A stretch of DNA of 64,000 nt from Moritella marina ATCC 15381. GTDB taxonomy: Bacteria > Pseudomonadota > Gammaproteobacteria > Enterobacterales > Moritellaceae. The stretch lies in NCBI RefSeq assembly GCF_008931805.1, contig NZ_CP044399.1, positions 3,955,370 through 4,019,369 on the forward strand, read 5' to 3'. The position numbers and the translations under genes are program-made. The notes beneath the pieces are model-generated. The model made no database searches. It was not told the origin of the DNA and saw only the letters and a list, made by a program, of their open reading frames with translations. Shown here one piece after another: positions 10,349-22,698 of the stretch (positions are counted from its first letter, which is position 1; every line of letters starts with the position of its first letter).

Positions 10349-10483
10349 TTAAGCGCTTAAAGTCTTACGACCTTTTGCACGGCGACGTGCAAGAACCTTA
10401 CGGCCACCTACAGTTGCTTTACGTGCGCGGAAACCGTGTGAACGTTTACGCTTAAGGTTACTTGGTTGAAAAGTACGTTTCAT
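10349..10483 (-). CDS. rpmH: 50S ribosomal protein L34
   Basis: The reverse strand from ATG at 10483 reads [20 protein letters not shown] and ends KGRKTLSA, 44 residues in all, the standard size and sequence of L34. It is very basic, as expected for this small 50S protein. It is first gene of the rpmH-rnpA-yidD-yidC run and lies 95 bases downstream of a strong promoter candidate. Confidence 0.98.
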   Translation of the reverse strand: MKRTFQPSNLKRKRSHGFRARKATVGGRKVLARRRAKGRKTLSA

Positions 10484-10577
10484 AGCTTTATCCGTTATAT
10501 ATTAACTGTACAGTTATGTTGAGTCAGTCAAGAAATAATGACCGGTCGTCAACTTGACTAACACAAAAAGAGGCGGA

Positions 10578-10606
10578 ATTTTAATCATTGTTGCAAAACA
10601 AGTCAA
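10578..10606 (-). promoter_or_regulatory. Sigma-70 promoter for rpmH-rnpA-yidD-yidC
   Basis: On the minus strand TTGACT (complement of 10601-10606) and TAAAAT (complement of 10578-10583) are separated by exactly 17 bases. The GC-rich stretch right after the -10 box (TCCGCCTC) is the kind of discriminator found at stringently controlled ribosomal promoters. The remaining DNA from 10607 to 10855 shows no gene; it is AT-rich and should contain the 3' end of the neighbouring ABC transporter transcript, but I see no clean terminator. Confidence 0.7.
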
Positions 10607-10855
10607 TAATTAATCAGTTTTCGCCTCGTGAAAATAGCATTATCTTACTTAAATTCGATATTCTCGACCGATTATTATGCGATTGGATACATGAAATAAT
10701 AGGCTAAATTCTTATCATTATAGATAAAAATTATAATTTGGTTTAATAATTGCTGTTATTCCAATCTGATCACAAGGGATCAAGCGGGGAATTATACAGG
10801 CTATTTACTAACTAACAAGTCAGCGCTGCTAATTTATCCACTTTATAGTGCCTGA

Positions 10856-11590
10856 TTATTGATTTACTCGCTGTAAAAATGTACGAGTACGAGGATCTTG
10901 CGGGTTATTAAAGATCATATCCGCGGATCCTTGTTCAACAATCTGGCCTTGATCCATGAAAATCACCCGGTCTGCGATTTCTTTTGCAAATTGCATCTCG
11001 TGCGTCACAATCAGCATTGTTTGCTTTTGTTTTGCCAATTGACGCATCAACCCAAGCACCTCTCCGACCCATTCAGGGTCTAGCGCTGACGTAGGTTCAT
11101 CAAACAAGATTACTTTACTTTGTGCCGCCATTGCGCGTGCTATGCCAATACGTTGTTGTTGGCCGCCTGACAACGCTGAAGGGTAGTAGTCTTGTTTATC
11201 TGCTAAACCAATACTTTTCAGGATAGTCTGCGCTTCTTGTTTGGCGATGGCTGTTGATTTACCTCTGACGGTAATTAAACCTTCAGTAATGTTTTCAAGC
11301 GCCGTTTTATTGGCGAACAGCGCGTAGTTTTGAAACACGAACGCGGTTTTTTTACGTAATTCTGTTATTTGTTTTTTTGTCGCGGTATTGGCATCAACGA
11401 TTAAGTCATCAATGGTGATATTAGCTGTTGTTGGTTGCTCTAGAAAATTAAGGCAGCGTAGCAGTGTCGACTTACCAGTACCTGATGGTCCAATAATGAC
11501 GGTTGTTTCACCTTCTTTAATATCTAAATCAATTTGGCGTAATACTACGTTATCAGCAAAGCTCTTACTTAAATTAGTCACTTTGATCAT
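10856..11590 (-). CDS. Polar amino acid (cystine-type) ABC transporter ATPase
   Basis: The 244-residue ATP-binding subunit of an amino acid importer. It has Walker [10 protein letters not shown] near residue 34, the ABC signature [16 protein letters not shown], Walker [14 protein letters not shown] and the H-loop VTHEMQFA. Sequence style is closest to cystine transporters (TcyC/TcyN) within the polar amino acid group, but substrate is inferred. It is last in an operon with the permease (1 base away) and binding protein. The operon sits between rpmH and dnaA, a position I recall being occupied by a similar transporter in Vibrio cholerae. Confidence 0.92.
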   Translation of the reverse strand: MIKVTNLSKSFADNVVLRQIDLDIKEGETTVIIGPSGTGKSTLLRCLNFLEQPTTANITIDDLIVDANTATKKQITELRKKTAFVFQNYALFANKTALENITEGLITVRGKSTAIAKQEAQTILKSIGLADKQDYYPSALSGGQQQRIGIARAMAAQSKVILFDEPTSALDPEWVGEVLGLMRQLAKQKQTMLIVTHEMQFAKEIADRVIFMDQGQIVEQGSADMIFNNPQDPRTRTFLQRVNQ

Positions 11591-11591
11591 G

Positions 11592-12257
11592 TTAATACGC
11601 CTTATTCAAATAACGTTCTAAATATACTTGTAGCTGTGTGAATATCATCACCACGCCCCAATAGATTAATGCCACGGCAAGGTAACTTTCGAAAAAGTAA
11701 AAACTTGATGAGGCTTCCATTTGGGTTTTCGCCATGATTTCAGTCACGCCTAACGTAAACGCTAATGAGGTACTCTTAATCATATCAATAAAGTAATTCA
11801 TCAACGAAGGCGTCGCGATACGTGCAGCTTGTGGCAGTACGATGCGGCGCATAGCTTGACTCGTGGTCATGCCGGTACTTAAGGCCGCTTCCAGCTGTGA
11901 TTTATCCACAGCCATGATCGCTGCGCGAATGCTTTCTGCTTTGTAAGCAGCAAAGTGCAGTGTTAAGCCAATCACAGACGCAGTAAAAGCGTCCATGTTA
12001 ATCAATATCGGGAATACGCGAGGTAAACCGTAATACAATAAAAATAGCTGAACAAGGAGTGGGGTACCACGGAAAAAAGATATAAATACCATGGCGAATT
12101 GATTGAGCACGGGTACTTTAAAAGTACGCACAACCGCTAAGCCAATGGCTAATATAAGTGCAAAGACGACGCCGATAAGCGCCATCTGCATGGTTGTTCC
12201 CAAATACTTAAACAGTATTGGGAACAGATTCAGCATGTATTCAAAATTAAATTGCAT
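11592..12257 (-). CDS. Polar amino acid (cystine-type) ABC transporter permease
   Basis: A 221-residue inner-membrane permease of the HisM/GlnP family with about five hydrophobic segments and the family cytoplasmic EAA-type loop ([23 protein letters not shown], of which the EAALSTGMT part is diagnostic). It is immediately downstream of the binding-protein gene with no gap and one base before the ATPase gene, so all three are one operon. A perfect DnaA box sequence occurs inside it at 11902-11910; in coding sequence this may be chance. Confidence 0.92.
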   Translation of the reverse strand: MQFNFEYMLNLFPILFKYLGTTMQMALIGVVFALILAIGLAVVRTFKVPVLNQFAMVFISFFRGTPLLVQLFLLYYGLPRVFPILINMDAFTASVIGLTLHFAAYKAESIRAAIMAVDKSQLEAALSTGMTTSQAMRRIVLPQAARIATPSLMNYFIDMIKSTSLAFTLGVTEIMAKTQMEASSSFYFFESYLAVALIYWGVVMIFTQLQVYLERYLNKAY

Positions 12258-13010
12258 TTATTTTACAGTGATATCCATTGTGAACCATTTTTCTGAGATA
12301 GTTGCTAGCGTGCCGTCTGCACGCATGTTATCCAGCGTTGTATTTACTTTTAGGCGTAATACTTCTTGTTTTTCTGTTTTCAAAAATGGCATCGCATTTT
12401 CGATCGTTTCAAACGTTGGGCCTGCAAGTTGTAACGGTAATGGTGATTTGTTAATTAATTCAAGTGATGACAAACGATCCATCACAAACGCATCGGTACG
12501 CCCTAATGCTACATCACGTTCGATACCTGTGTCGTAAGTTTTGATCGTAATATTTCTGTCAGTATCGTATTTGCGTAATAAATCAGCAAAATTTGATCCT
12601 AAATTCACGCCTACGGTTTTGTTGGCTAAGTCATCAATACCGTTAATGTCTTTATTGCCTTTTTTCACGACCACTTGCGCCCCGTCATAAACATACGTTT
12701 GGCTAAATGAATATTTAGCTAAACGTGCAGGGGTAATCGTTACTTGATTGGAAATCGTATCTATTCGCCCCGTTTCTAACATACCAAATAGACCGGAAAA
12801 ATTAACGGTGATGAATTCCACTTTTGCATCATTACGTTTCGCGATCTCTTTCCATAAATCAACTTCAAAACCTTGTAGTTGATCATTTTTTGAAAAAGTA
12901 AACGGGAAGTAGTTGCCTGACATGCCGACTTTAATCGTTTCTTGTGCTTGTGCAAAGGTTGTTAATGTTGAGCTCACAAGTACTGCAGCAGCTAATAATA
13001 GTTTTTTCAT
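12258..13010 (-). CDS. Periplasmic polar amino acid (cystine-type) binding protein
   Basis: A 250-residue extracellular solute-binding protein, family 3. The first 22 residues form a signal peptide (KK, then LLLAAAVLVSSTLTTFAQA), followed by ETIKVGMSGNYFPFTF and GFEVDLWKEIAKR, the ligand-binding core of this family. The later FVMDRLSSLELI segment forms the second lobe. It is first gene of the three-gene importer operon. It resembles FliY/TcyJ and TcyA cystine-binding proteins, but other polar amino acids cannot be excluded. Confidence 0.92.
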   Translation of the reverse strand: MKKLLLAAAVLVSSTLTTFAQAQETIKVGMSGNYFPFTFSKNDQLQGFEVDLWKEIAKRNDAKVEFITVNFSGLFGMLETGRIDTISNQVTITPARLAKYSFSQTYVYDGAQVVVKKGNKDINGIDDLANKTVGVNLGSNFADLLRKYDTDRNITIKTYDTGIERDVALGRTDAFVMDRLSSLELINKSPLPLQLAGPTFETIENAMPFLKTEKQEVLRLKVNTTLDNMRADGTLATISEKWFTMDITVK

Positions 13011-13150
13011 GGTCCATCCTGTTGACGCTAATTATAAGTTTAATGCGTGCATGATATTCTAATGTAAATTGAATTATAAATAGCGTTTAGTTATAAGTAA
13101 TTGCTAAAAGATAGCGCGATTAATTATATTTACCGGTTTTATTGTTCGTA

Positions 13151-13220
13151 TTGACACGTTATCGGTTTTTATTTTACTTTTGTGTGGATAACTGTTTATT
13201 CATGCTAGCGCTTATGCACA
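13151..13220 (+). promoter_or_regulatory. dnaA promoter with DnaA boxes (autoregulation)
   Basis: A consensus -35 box TTGACA (13151-13156) is followed after 16-17 bases by a weak -10 (TTTACT/TTACTT, 13173-13179). A perfect DnaA box on the minus strand (TTATCCACA, complement of 13183-13191) lies right at the expected transcription start and a second box, TTATGCACA, lies at 13212-13220. This arrangement fits repression of dnaA by its own product. Confidence 0.7.
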
Positions 13221-13272
13221 ATTAGCAGTAAAATAATGCATTATTCTTTATTATTAATCTGGAGTGTGGAGA

Positions 13273-14655
13273 GTGTCAGTTTCTCTTTGGCAGCAATGCC
13301 TTTCGCGCTTACAAAATGAGCTTTCTGCTACTGAATTCAGTATGTGGTTACGCCCTCTGAAAGCCGAACTTACCGATAGTACTCTCACCTTGTATGCTCC
13401 GAACCGTTTTGTACTTGATTGGGTTCGTGATAAGTACCTCAACTCAATTACCGCATTATTCGATGAGTTTTGTGGTGCTGATGCGCCAATTTTACGTTTT
13501 GATATTGGTGGCAAACCAACAACTGTCACGCAACCGACAACCAAGATTGATCGCGTCGTGACAGCCAAAGTGGTTTCAAGACCACAATTGGACCCGTGGG
13601 AATCTAGCTCACCACAGCAACCGGCGATTAATCATCGTAGTAATGTTAATTTAACCTACACCTTTGAAAATTTTGTCGAAGGTAAATCTAACCAATTAGC
13701 ACGTGCCGCTGCTCAGCAAGTCGCTAGCAATCCAGGTGGTGCTTATAATCCACTGTTTTTATATGGTGGTACAGGTTTAGGTAAAACGCATTTATTACAC
13801 GCGGTTGGTAACGGTATTAAAGCGCAAAAAGCCAATGCCAAAGTAATTTATATGCATTCTGAACGTTTTGTTCAGGACATGGTGAAAGCCCTGCAAAATA
13901 ATGCCATTGAAGCGTTTAAAAATTATTACCGCAGTGTTGATGCATTGTTGATTGATGACATTCAATTCTTTGCGAAGAAAGAACGTTCACAAGAAGAGTT
14001 TTTTCATACCTTCAATGCACTACTCGAAGGTAATCAACAGATTATTCTGACGTCCGATCGTTATCCAAAAGAAATCGATGGCGTAGAAGATAGGTTGAAA
14101 TCGCGTTTTGGTTGGGGTTTAACGATTGCTATTGAACCGCCGGAACTGGAAACGCGTGTTGCCATTTTAATGCGTAAAGCGGTAGAAAGTAATATCCATT
14201 TACCGGATGAAGTGGCGTTCTTTATAGCCAAACGTTTACGCTCAAATGTACGTGAGTTGGAAGGGGCATTGAATCGCGTGATCGCCAATGCTAACTTTAC
14301 TGGCCGTGCGATTAATATTGATTTTGTCCGTGAAGCATTACGTGACTTACTCGCATTGCAAGAAAAGTTAGTGACGATTGATAATATTCAAAAGACTGTT
14401 GCAGAGTATTATAAGATTAAAGTCGCGGATTTATTATCTAAGCGTCGTAGCCGTTCTGTGGCAAGACCGCGTCAAGTTGCGATGGCGTTAGCGAAAGAGT
14501 TAACCAATCACAGCTTACCGGAAATCGGTGATGCGTTTGGTGGTCGTGATCATACAACTGTACTTCATGCCTGCCGTAAGATTGTGCAGCTAAAAGAAGA
14601 AAGTCACGATATTAAAGAAGATTATTCGAACTTGATTAGAACACTATCTTCATAG
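13273..14655 (+). CDS. dnaA: Chromosomal replication initiator DnaA
   Basis: DnaA binds the oriC boxes as an ATP-bound oligomer and opens the origin. I start at the GTG at 13273 ([14 protein letters not shown]), because this matches the E. coli N-terminus and has GGAG eight bases upstream; an in-frame GTG at 13264 would add three residues and overlap that site. The 460-residue protein has the helicase-loading N-terminal domain, a variable linker, an AAA+ domain with Walker [11 protein letters not shown] (165-174) and Walker [10 protein letters not shown], and the C-terminal DnaA-box-binding domain ending in [17 protein letters not shown]. Confidence 0.98.
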   Translation: MSVSLWQQCLSRLQNELSATEFSMWLRPLKAELTDSTLTLYAPNRFVLDWVRDKYLNSITALFDEFCGADAPILRFDIGGKPTTVTQPTTKIDRVVTAKVVSRPQLDPWESSSPQQPAINHRSNVNLTYTFENFVEGKSNQLARAAAQQVASNPGGAYNPLFLYGGTGLGKTHLLHAVGNGIKAQKANAKVIYMHSERFVQDMVKALQNNAIEAFKNYYRSVDALLIDDIQFFAKKERSQEEFFHTFNALLEGNQQIILTSDRYPKEIDGVEDRLKSRFGWGLTIAIEPPELETRVAILMRKAVESNIHLPDEVAFFIAKRLRSNVRELEGALNRVIANANFTGRAINIDFVREALRDLLALQEKLVTIDNIQKTVAEYYKIKVADLLSKRRSRSVARPRQVAMALAKELTNHSLPEIGDAFGGRDHTTVLHACRKIVQLKEESHDIKEDYSNLIRTLSS

Positions 14656-14657
14656 AG

Positions 14658-14696
14658 AAACGTCGTAAATAAACGTCGTAAATAAACGTCGTCAAT
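14658..14696 (+). repeat. Three tandem 13-bp repeats between dnaA and dnaN
   Basis: AAACGTCGTAAAT occurs at 14658-14670 and 14671-14683 with no spacer, and a third copy with one change (AAACGTCGTCAAT) at 14684-14696. A partial ATCGTCG follows. They fill most of the 66-base dnaA-dnaN gap. Confidence 0.9.
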
Positions 14697-14721
14697 ATCG
14701 TCGAAAAAAAGGTTATATTAA

Positions 14722-15822
14722 ATGCAGTTTACAATTAATCGCGAAGCGTTATTGCGACCATTACAGTTGGTATCGGGTGCCTTGGGTAACCGTCCAACCT
14801 TGCCGATTTTAGGTAATGTGTTACTTGATGCGAAAGAAGGTAAATTATCGTTAACCGGTACCGATCTGGAAGTTGAGTTAATTGGTCAAGTTAATCTTGA
14901 AGGTGACTACAGCGAAGGACGTACAACGGTACCGGCGAAAAAATTCCTCGATATCTGTCGTGGCTTACCTGATGGCGCGCAAATCCAAGTCAGTTATGCA
15001 AGCGATCGTATTGTCGTTAAATCTGGGCGTAGTCGTTTTTCGTTATCGACATTACCGGCAACTGAATTCCCAAATATTGAAGACTGGGATAACGATATCG
15101 AGTTTGAATTACTGCAAGGTTCATTACGTCGATTGATTGATAACACCCAGTTCTCGATGGCAAGTCAGGATGTACGTTATTACCTTAACGGCATGCTGTT
15201 TGAAACTGAAGGTAATATATTGCGTACAGTGGCAACGGATGGACATCGTCTTGCTGTCGCGAGTTGTGAGCATGATGCTAACTTAGCGCAGCAGCAAGTG
15301 ATTGTGCCGCGTAAAGGTGTATTAGAATTGGTTCGTTTACTCGACAGTGAAGAAGACATGGTGAAGATCCAACTCGGGTCGAATAACATTCGGGCTATTA
15401 CTAGCGGCTTTGTATTTACCTGTAAATTGGTTGATGGTCGTTTTCCTGATTACCGTCGGGTATTACCAAAAAATGCCGATAAGATGTTAATATCGGGTCG
15501 TGAAGGGTTAAAACAAGCGTTTTCACGTGCGGCTATTTTATCGAATGAAAAATTCCGTGGTGTTCGCTTGAATATGAATCAAGGTTTATTGAAAATTACG
15601 GCTAATAACCCTGAGCAAGAAGAAGCGGAAGAGTTATTGGATGTCGAGTTTGGTCATGATGAGCTTGAGATTAGTTTTAACGTCAGTTATGTGCTGGACG
15701 TATTGAACACGCTGAAATGCGACAAGGTTAAAATTTCCTTGTTGGACGCTAATAGCAGTGCCTTGATTGAAGATGAACAATCTGATCAAGCTTTGTATGT
15801 TGTTATGCCAATGCGGTTATAA
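14722..15822 (+). CDS. dnaN: DNA polymerase III beta subunit (sliding clamp)
   Basis: DnaN forms the ring-shaped dimer that tethers polymerases and other proteins to DNA. The 366 residues show the expected three-domain clamp, beginning MQFTINREALLRPLQLVSG and ending VVMPMRL, the conserved C-terminus of the protein-binding pocket. It lies between dnaA and recF in the universal order, 6 bases before recF. Confidence 0.98.
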   Translation: MQFTINREALLRPLQLVSGALGNRPTLPILGNVLLDAKEGKLSLTGTDLEVELIGQVNLEGDYSEGRTTVPAKKFLDICRGLPDGAQIQVSYASDRIVVKSGRSRFSLSTLPATEFPNIEDWDNDIEFELLQGSLRRLIDNTQFSMASQDVRYYLNGMLFETEGNILRTVATDGHRLAVASCEHDANLAQQQVIVPRKGVLELVRLLDSEEDMVKIQLGSNNIRAITSGFVFTCKLVDGRFPDYRRVLPKNADKMLISGREGLKQAFSRAAILSNEKFRGVRLNMNQGLLKITANNPEQEEAEELLDVEFGHDELEISFNVSYVLDVLNTLKCDKVKISLLDANSSALIEDEQSDQALYVVMPMRL

Positions 15823-15828
15823 GTTTAA

Positions 15829-19355
<3,527 letters not shown>

Positions 19356-19387
19356 TCTGATTGGTGAATATGCCTTTTTGGCATAAT

Positions 19388-19414
19388 AAAAAGGAGCCTA
19401 ACGGCTCCTTTTTT
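19388..19414. terminator. Bidirectional terminator between gyrB and avtA
   Basis: AAAAAGGAGCC (19388-19398) pairs perfectly with GGCTCCTTTTT (19403-19413) around loop TAAC. A-run and T-run flank the stem on both sides, so it can end gyrB on the plus strand and avtA on the minus strand. Confidence 0.93.
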
Positions 19415-19460
19415 GTATCTAAAATTCAGTCTTTAGTGCTGTTGCTTCTTAGTCAATCGA

Positions 19461-20738
19461 TTAAGCTGTTGCGGTACTGATCACAACCATTTCTGCGTAA
19501 GCTTTCTGAACTTCTTCTGCGATAACCTGGATACCACGTTGTACAGCATCATCTGGTTGTGAATAATTCATGCGGATACATTCATGAGTATGACGCCACT
19601 CTTCATCTAAACCTGGGAAGAAGTGATGACCTGATACGATAAGGACTCCACGGGCTTTTAAGCGTTCATATAACTCTTGGCTGCTGATAGGCAGGTCTTT
19701 AAACCATAACCATAAGAAGATTGCGCCTTCCGGCTTATGAATGCGGAAACGCTCATCGGTAATGCTTTGTTGTAACCAGTTAACGGCTTGCAGCGCTTTG
19801 CCGTGGTAATACGGCTTGATCACGTCTTCACTTAAGCTAATTATATCTCCTGATTCGACGAGGTTTTGCGCTAGCATTGGGCCCAAGCTGCCTGGTGCTA
19901 AATTGATAATACCGCTTAAATTAGAGATCGCTGAAATAACCTCTTCATTACCAATGACGATGCCACAACGCGTTCCAGGTAAACCAAGCTTAGATAGGCT
20001 CATGCATAATATTGTGTTGTCATTATAAATCGGTTCTACCGGTTCAAAGATAATATTTGGAAACGGTGTACCGTAAGCATTATCAATCAGTAGGGGGATG
20101 TTGTGCTGTTTTGCAAGTACATCAAGACGCTGTATTTCTTCATCTGTTAATACATTGCCCGTCGGGTTCGTTGGGCGTGATACACAGATTAAACCAATAT
20201 CGTCGGTGATATGCAGATTATCAAAATCCACATGGTATTTAAATAAACCATCATCAAGCAATTCAATTTTGGGTTTTACTGTTTCGAAGAAATCATCACT
20301 GAGCGCAGTATCGGTATAACCGATATATTCAGGCGCTAACGGGAACAATACTTTCTTTTTCTTATTGCCTGCGAAGTCACCGGCAAATAAGTTGAATAGA
20401 TAGAAGAAGGCATTTTGGCTACCGTTGGTGAGGGCGATATTTTTATCGGTTAACTCCCAGCCATAGGTTTTATTTAATAATGCAGCCAATGCTGTGGTGA
20501 AACTATTTTTTCCTTGTGGCCCATCGTAATTCGACATGGCTGCAACGAGATCGCCACTGCTTAATAATTGTTGTGCTTCACTGTTAAAGCGTTCTAGCAT
20601 TTCAGGGATCTGAGCTGGGTTACCACCACCTAACATGATGACATCATCGCCGCTGCGGATACCTTCATTTAGATCATGCATTAACTGCGTGATGCCTGAG
20701 AATTGAGTAAATCTTTGACCAAACAATGAGAATTCCAT
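19461..20738 (-). CDS. avtA: Valine-pyruvate aminotransferase
   Basis: AvtA is a PLP-dependent class I aminotransferase that exchanges the amino group between valine and pyruvate/alanine (transaminase C). The 425-residue protein begins MEFSLFGQRFTQFSGITQLM and keeps MLGGGNPAQIPEM, the AvtA-specific N-terminus; SRPTNPTGNV and the SLSKLGLPGTRCG segment hold the PLP-contacting residues including the Schiff-base lysine. It converges on gyrB across a shared terminator. Confidence 0.94.
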   Translation of the reverse strand: MEFSLFGQRFTQFSGITQLMHDLNEGIRSGDDVIMLGGGNPAQIPEMLERFNSEAQQLLSSGDLVAAMSNYDGPQGKNSFTTALAALLNKTYGWELTDKNIALTNGSQNAFFYLFNLFAGDFAGNKKKKVLFPLAPEYIGYTDTALSDDFFETVKPKIELLDDGLFKYHVDFDNLHITDDIGLICVSRPTNPTGNVLTDEEIQRLDVLAKQHNIPLLIDNAYGTPFPNIIFEPVEPIYNDNTILCMSLSKLGLPGTRCGIVIGNEEVISAISNLSGIINLAPGSLGPMLAQNLVESGDIISLSEDVIKPYYHGKALQAVNWLQQSITDERFRIHKPEGAIFLWLWFKDLPISSQELYERLKARGVLIVSGHHFFPGLDEEWRHTHECIRMNYSQPDDAVQRGIQVIAEEVQKAYAEMVVISTATA

Positions 20739-20843
20739 ATCAGCACTTCTTGTAATTATTTAAGGGGGAAACAACCAACATAACGGAACTTGCTGCTGTT
20801 GTCGATAGTACCAGCGTGGCAAATTAATTTTTCTTAATGACGA
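20739..20843. other. avtA-ravA divergent intergenic region, left part
   Basis: The whole 335-base gap between avtA and ravA should contain both divergent promoters. Apart from the two parS sites annotated separately (20844 and 20891) I see no operator or small gene. The avtA leader begins in this left part, which is AT-rich. Confidence 0.5.
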
Positions 20844-20859
20844 TGTTTCACGTGAAACA
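20844..20859 (+). promoter_or_regulatory. parS: Perfect consensus parS site
   Basis: TGTTTCACGTGAAACA is an exact 16-bp palindrome identical to the widely conserved parS consensus. It is the best of the four sites and lies in the avtA-ravA gap, so ParB nucleation here does not interrupt any gene. Confidence 0.95.
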
Positions 20860-20890
20860 AAAGGCTTTTTATGATTAACGATTTAGAGAG

Positions 20891-20906
20891 TGTTCCACGT
20901 GGAACA
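20891..20906 (+). promoter_or_regulatory. parS: parS site upstream of ravA
   Basis: TGTTCCACGTGGAACA is a perfect palindrome differing from consensus at one symmetrical position in each half. It lies 31 bases after the perfect site at 20844 and is identical to the copy at 24122. Confidence 0.88.
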
Positions 20907-21073
20907 TCTGTTAAATAGATTTTATCGGCCCCTTTCTTATAGCCAAAAGTACTGAATGACAAAGCCCTAATAACAAAAAAATCAGTCGACTAATTATGTA
21001 TTTATTGTCCGTGAAAGATAAGGTAAGGTTGAGTTCCTACATAATAATAATAGTCTTTAAAGAGCTTATTCCT

Positions 21074-22693
21074 ATGCAAAGAAATTTGTTATCAGAACGC
21101 ATTGAAACATTAATAGATCATCTTTCTTATGGTATTTATGAACGCCGAGATGCCATAAGATTATGTTTATTAGCAGCCCTGAGTGGCGAGAGTGTGTTTC
21201 TATTAGGGCCTCCTGGTATTGCTAAAAGTTTAATTGCTAAACGTATGATAGAAATTTTTGAAGATGAAAGTTACTTCGAATATCTAATGACACGTTTTTC
21301 GACACCGGAAGAAATCTTTGGCCCGCTATCGATTAAAGCGCTAAAAGATGAAGGTAAGTATGTACGCCTAACGAAAGGTTACTTACCGGAAGCGGAAGTG
21401 GTATTTCTGGATGAGATCTGGAAAGCGGGTCCGGCAATTCTAAATACGTTATTGACAGTGATAAATGAACGCACCTTTCATAACGGTATTGATCACCAGA
21501 AAGTGCCTATGCGCGTTATCGTCTCGGCATCAAATGAACTACCCAGTGCCGACTCTGGCCTAGAGGCTTTATATGACCGCATGTTATTACGTTTATATCT
21601 CGAACCAATCCAAGATAAACGTAATTTCAAAGCCATGTTGATCCAAAAACCATTACGCCAAATCAATGATAAGATCCTCAAAGTAAGTAACGATGAGTTC
21701 GAGCTTTGGCAGCAAGAGATTAATCAAGTTCGCTTGAGTGAGCATTGCTTTGAAATCATTTATGAACTGAAATTATTTTTAGAGCAGCGTAATACCACTG
21801 GTGAGATGATCGCTAATGTTGTTTATGTTTCTGATCGTCGTTGGAAAAAATCAATGCGCTTGTTGCAAGCCTGTGCTTATTTCAATGGCCGTGATGAAGT
21901 CACCGAGACCGACTTATTTATTCTTAAAGACTGTATTTGGCACGATCTAGAATCACGTGATGTGATTATTGAAGCCACCCACCAATTTGCCAGTAAACGA
22001 TTTTGTGACCAAGATGAAGTGAACTTGGCATTAGCCAGTATCAAGAGTCGGTTGATTAAACTTGATGATGAGTTTATCGATCGCTTTGCGACAAGGTTAA
22101 CTTCTGATGTATTACTGACTAAGTTACGCTATAAATTAGATCGTGAATTCGTGCGTACATCGAGTCTTAATGGTATTCCTGGTTTATGTAAGATTGCGTT
22201 ATTGGGCGAGTATGATGTATTAGAGCAGGGCTCACAAGAAACGGCAAAATGGGTACATGTTGGTCTTGATGATTTCCAAAAGCAGATAAAGACAGGGTCT
22301 TGTTTGGTTAAAGGTTATGTGAATGACCACCGTAACGATGTGTGGTTAAACTTTTCCGTCGATGCGAATCAGCATTTACAGGTACAAAATTTTGCCAATA
22401 AGAGTATTCCTGTGGCTGTTATTATTGCCGATGCCGCGTTAAATATTGATGAAAACTGGTTACAACCCTTGGCCGATATCGATAAAGAGATCACTGCGAT
22501 TGCTGAAAAATTGAAGAAAAGTCAGCGCGAGTTTAGCTTAACCAACCATAATATTTTTGTCAGTGATGATTTTATGGATGATGTAGCAAGCAGTCTAGGG
22601 TCATTATCGTTAGAGCTAAATAACTTAGTTCAGCATAAAGCATCCTTGTTAAATCGCTTAAATGCTATTGCGCACTTATTTGAACAAGGCTAA
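21074..22693 (+). CDS. ravA: MoxR-family AAA+ ATPase RavA
   Basis: RavA is a hexameric MoxR ATPase that works with ViaA; in E. coli it binds the lysine decarboxylase LdcI and has been linked to respiratory complexes and aminoglycoside sensitivity. I start at ATG 21074 (MQRNLLSERI), which matches the family N-terminus; the frame is open 26 codons further upstream but that part does not match. The 539-residue protein has Walker A GPPGIAKS (45-52), VFLDEIWKAGPAILNTLL (Walker B) and VSASNELPSADSGLEALYDR. The C-terminal third is the LARA-type domain. It forms an operon with viaA, 5 bases downstream. Confidence 0.95.
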   Translation: MQRNLLSERIETLIDHLSYGIYERRDAIRLCLLAALSGESVFLLGPPGIAKSLIAKRMIEIFEDESYFEYLMTRFSTPEEIFGPLSIKALKDEGKYVRLTKGYLPEAEVVFLDEIWKAGPAILNTLLTVINERTFHNGIDHQKVPMRVIVSASNELPSADSGLEALYDRMLLRLYLEPIQDKRNFKAMLIQKPLRQINDKILKVSNDEFELWQQEINQVRLSEHCFEIIYELKLFLEQRNTTGEMIANVVYVSDRRWKKSMRLLQACAYFNGRDEVTETDLFILKDCIWHDLESRDVIIEATHQFASKRFCDQDEVNLALASIKSRLIKLDDEFIDRFATRLTSDVLLTKLRYKLDREFVRTSSLNGIPGLCKIALLGEYDVLEQGSQETAKWVHVGLDDFQKQIKTGSCLVKGYVNDHRNDVWLNFSVDANQHLQVQNFANKSIPVAVIIADAALNIDENWLQPLADIDKEITAIAEKLKKSQREFSLTNHNIFVSDDFMDDVASSLGSLSLELNNLVQHKASLLNRLNAIAHLFEQG

Positions 22694-22698
22694 TTGGC

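Noticed and set aside
11902-11910. DnaA box in the amino acid permease gene as a regulatory site
   Set aside because: A perfect TTATCCACA, but single and inside coding sequence; chance is a sufficient explanation.
13264-13272. dnaA start at GTG 13264
   Set aside because: This start would overlap the best ribosome-binding site and adds three residues not seen in the family; GTG 13273 fits better.
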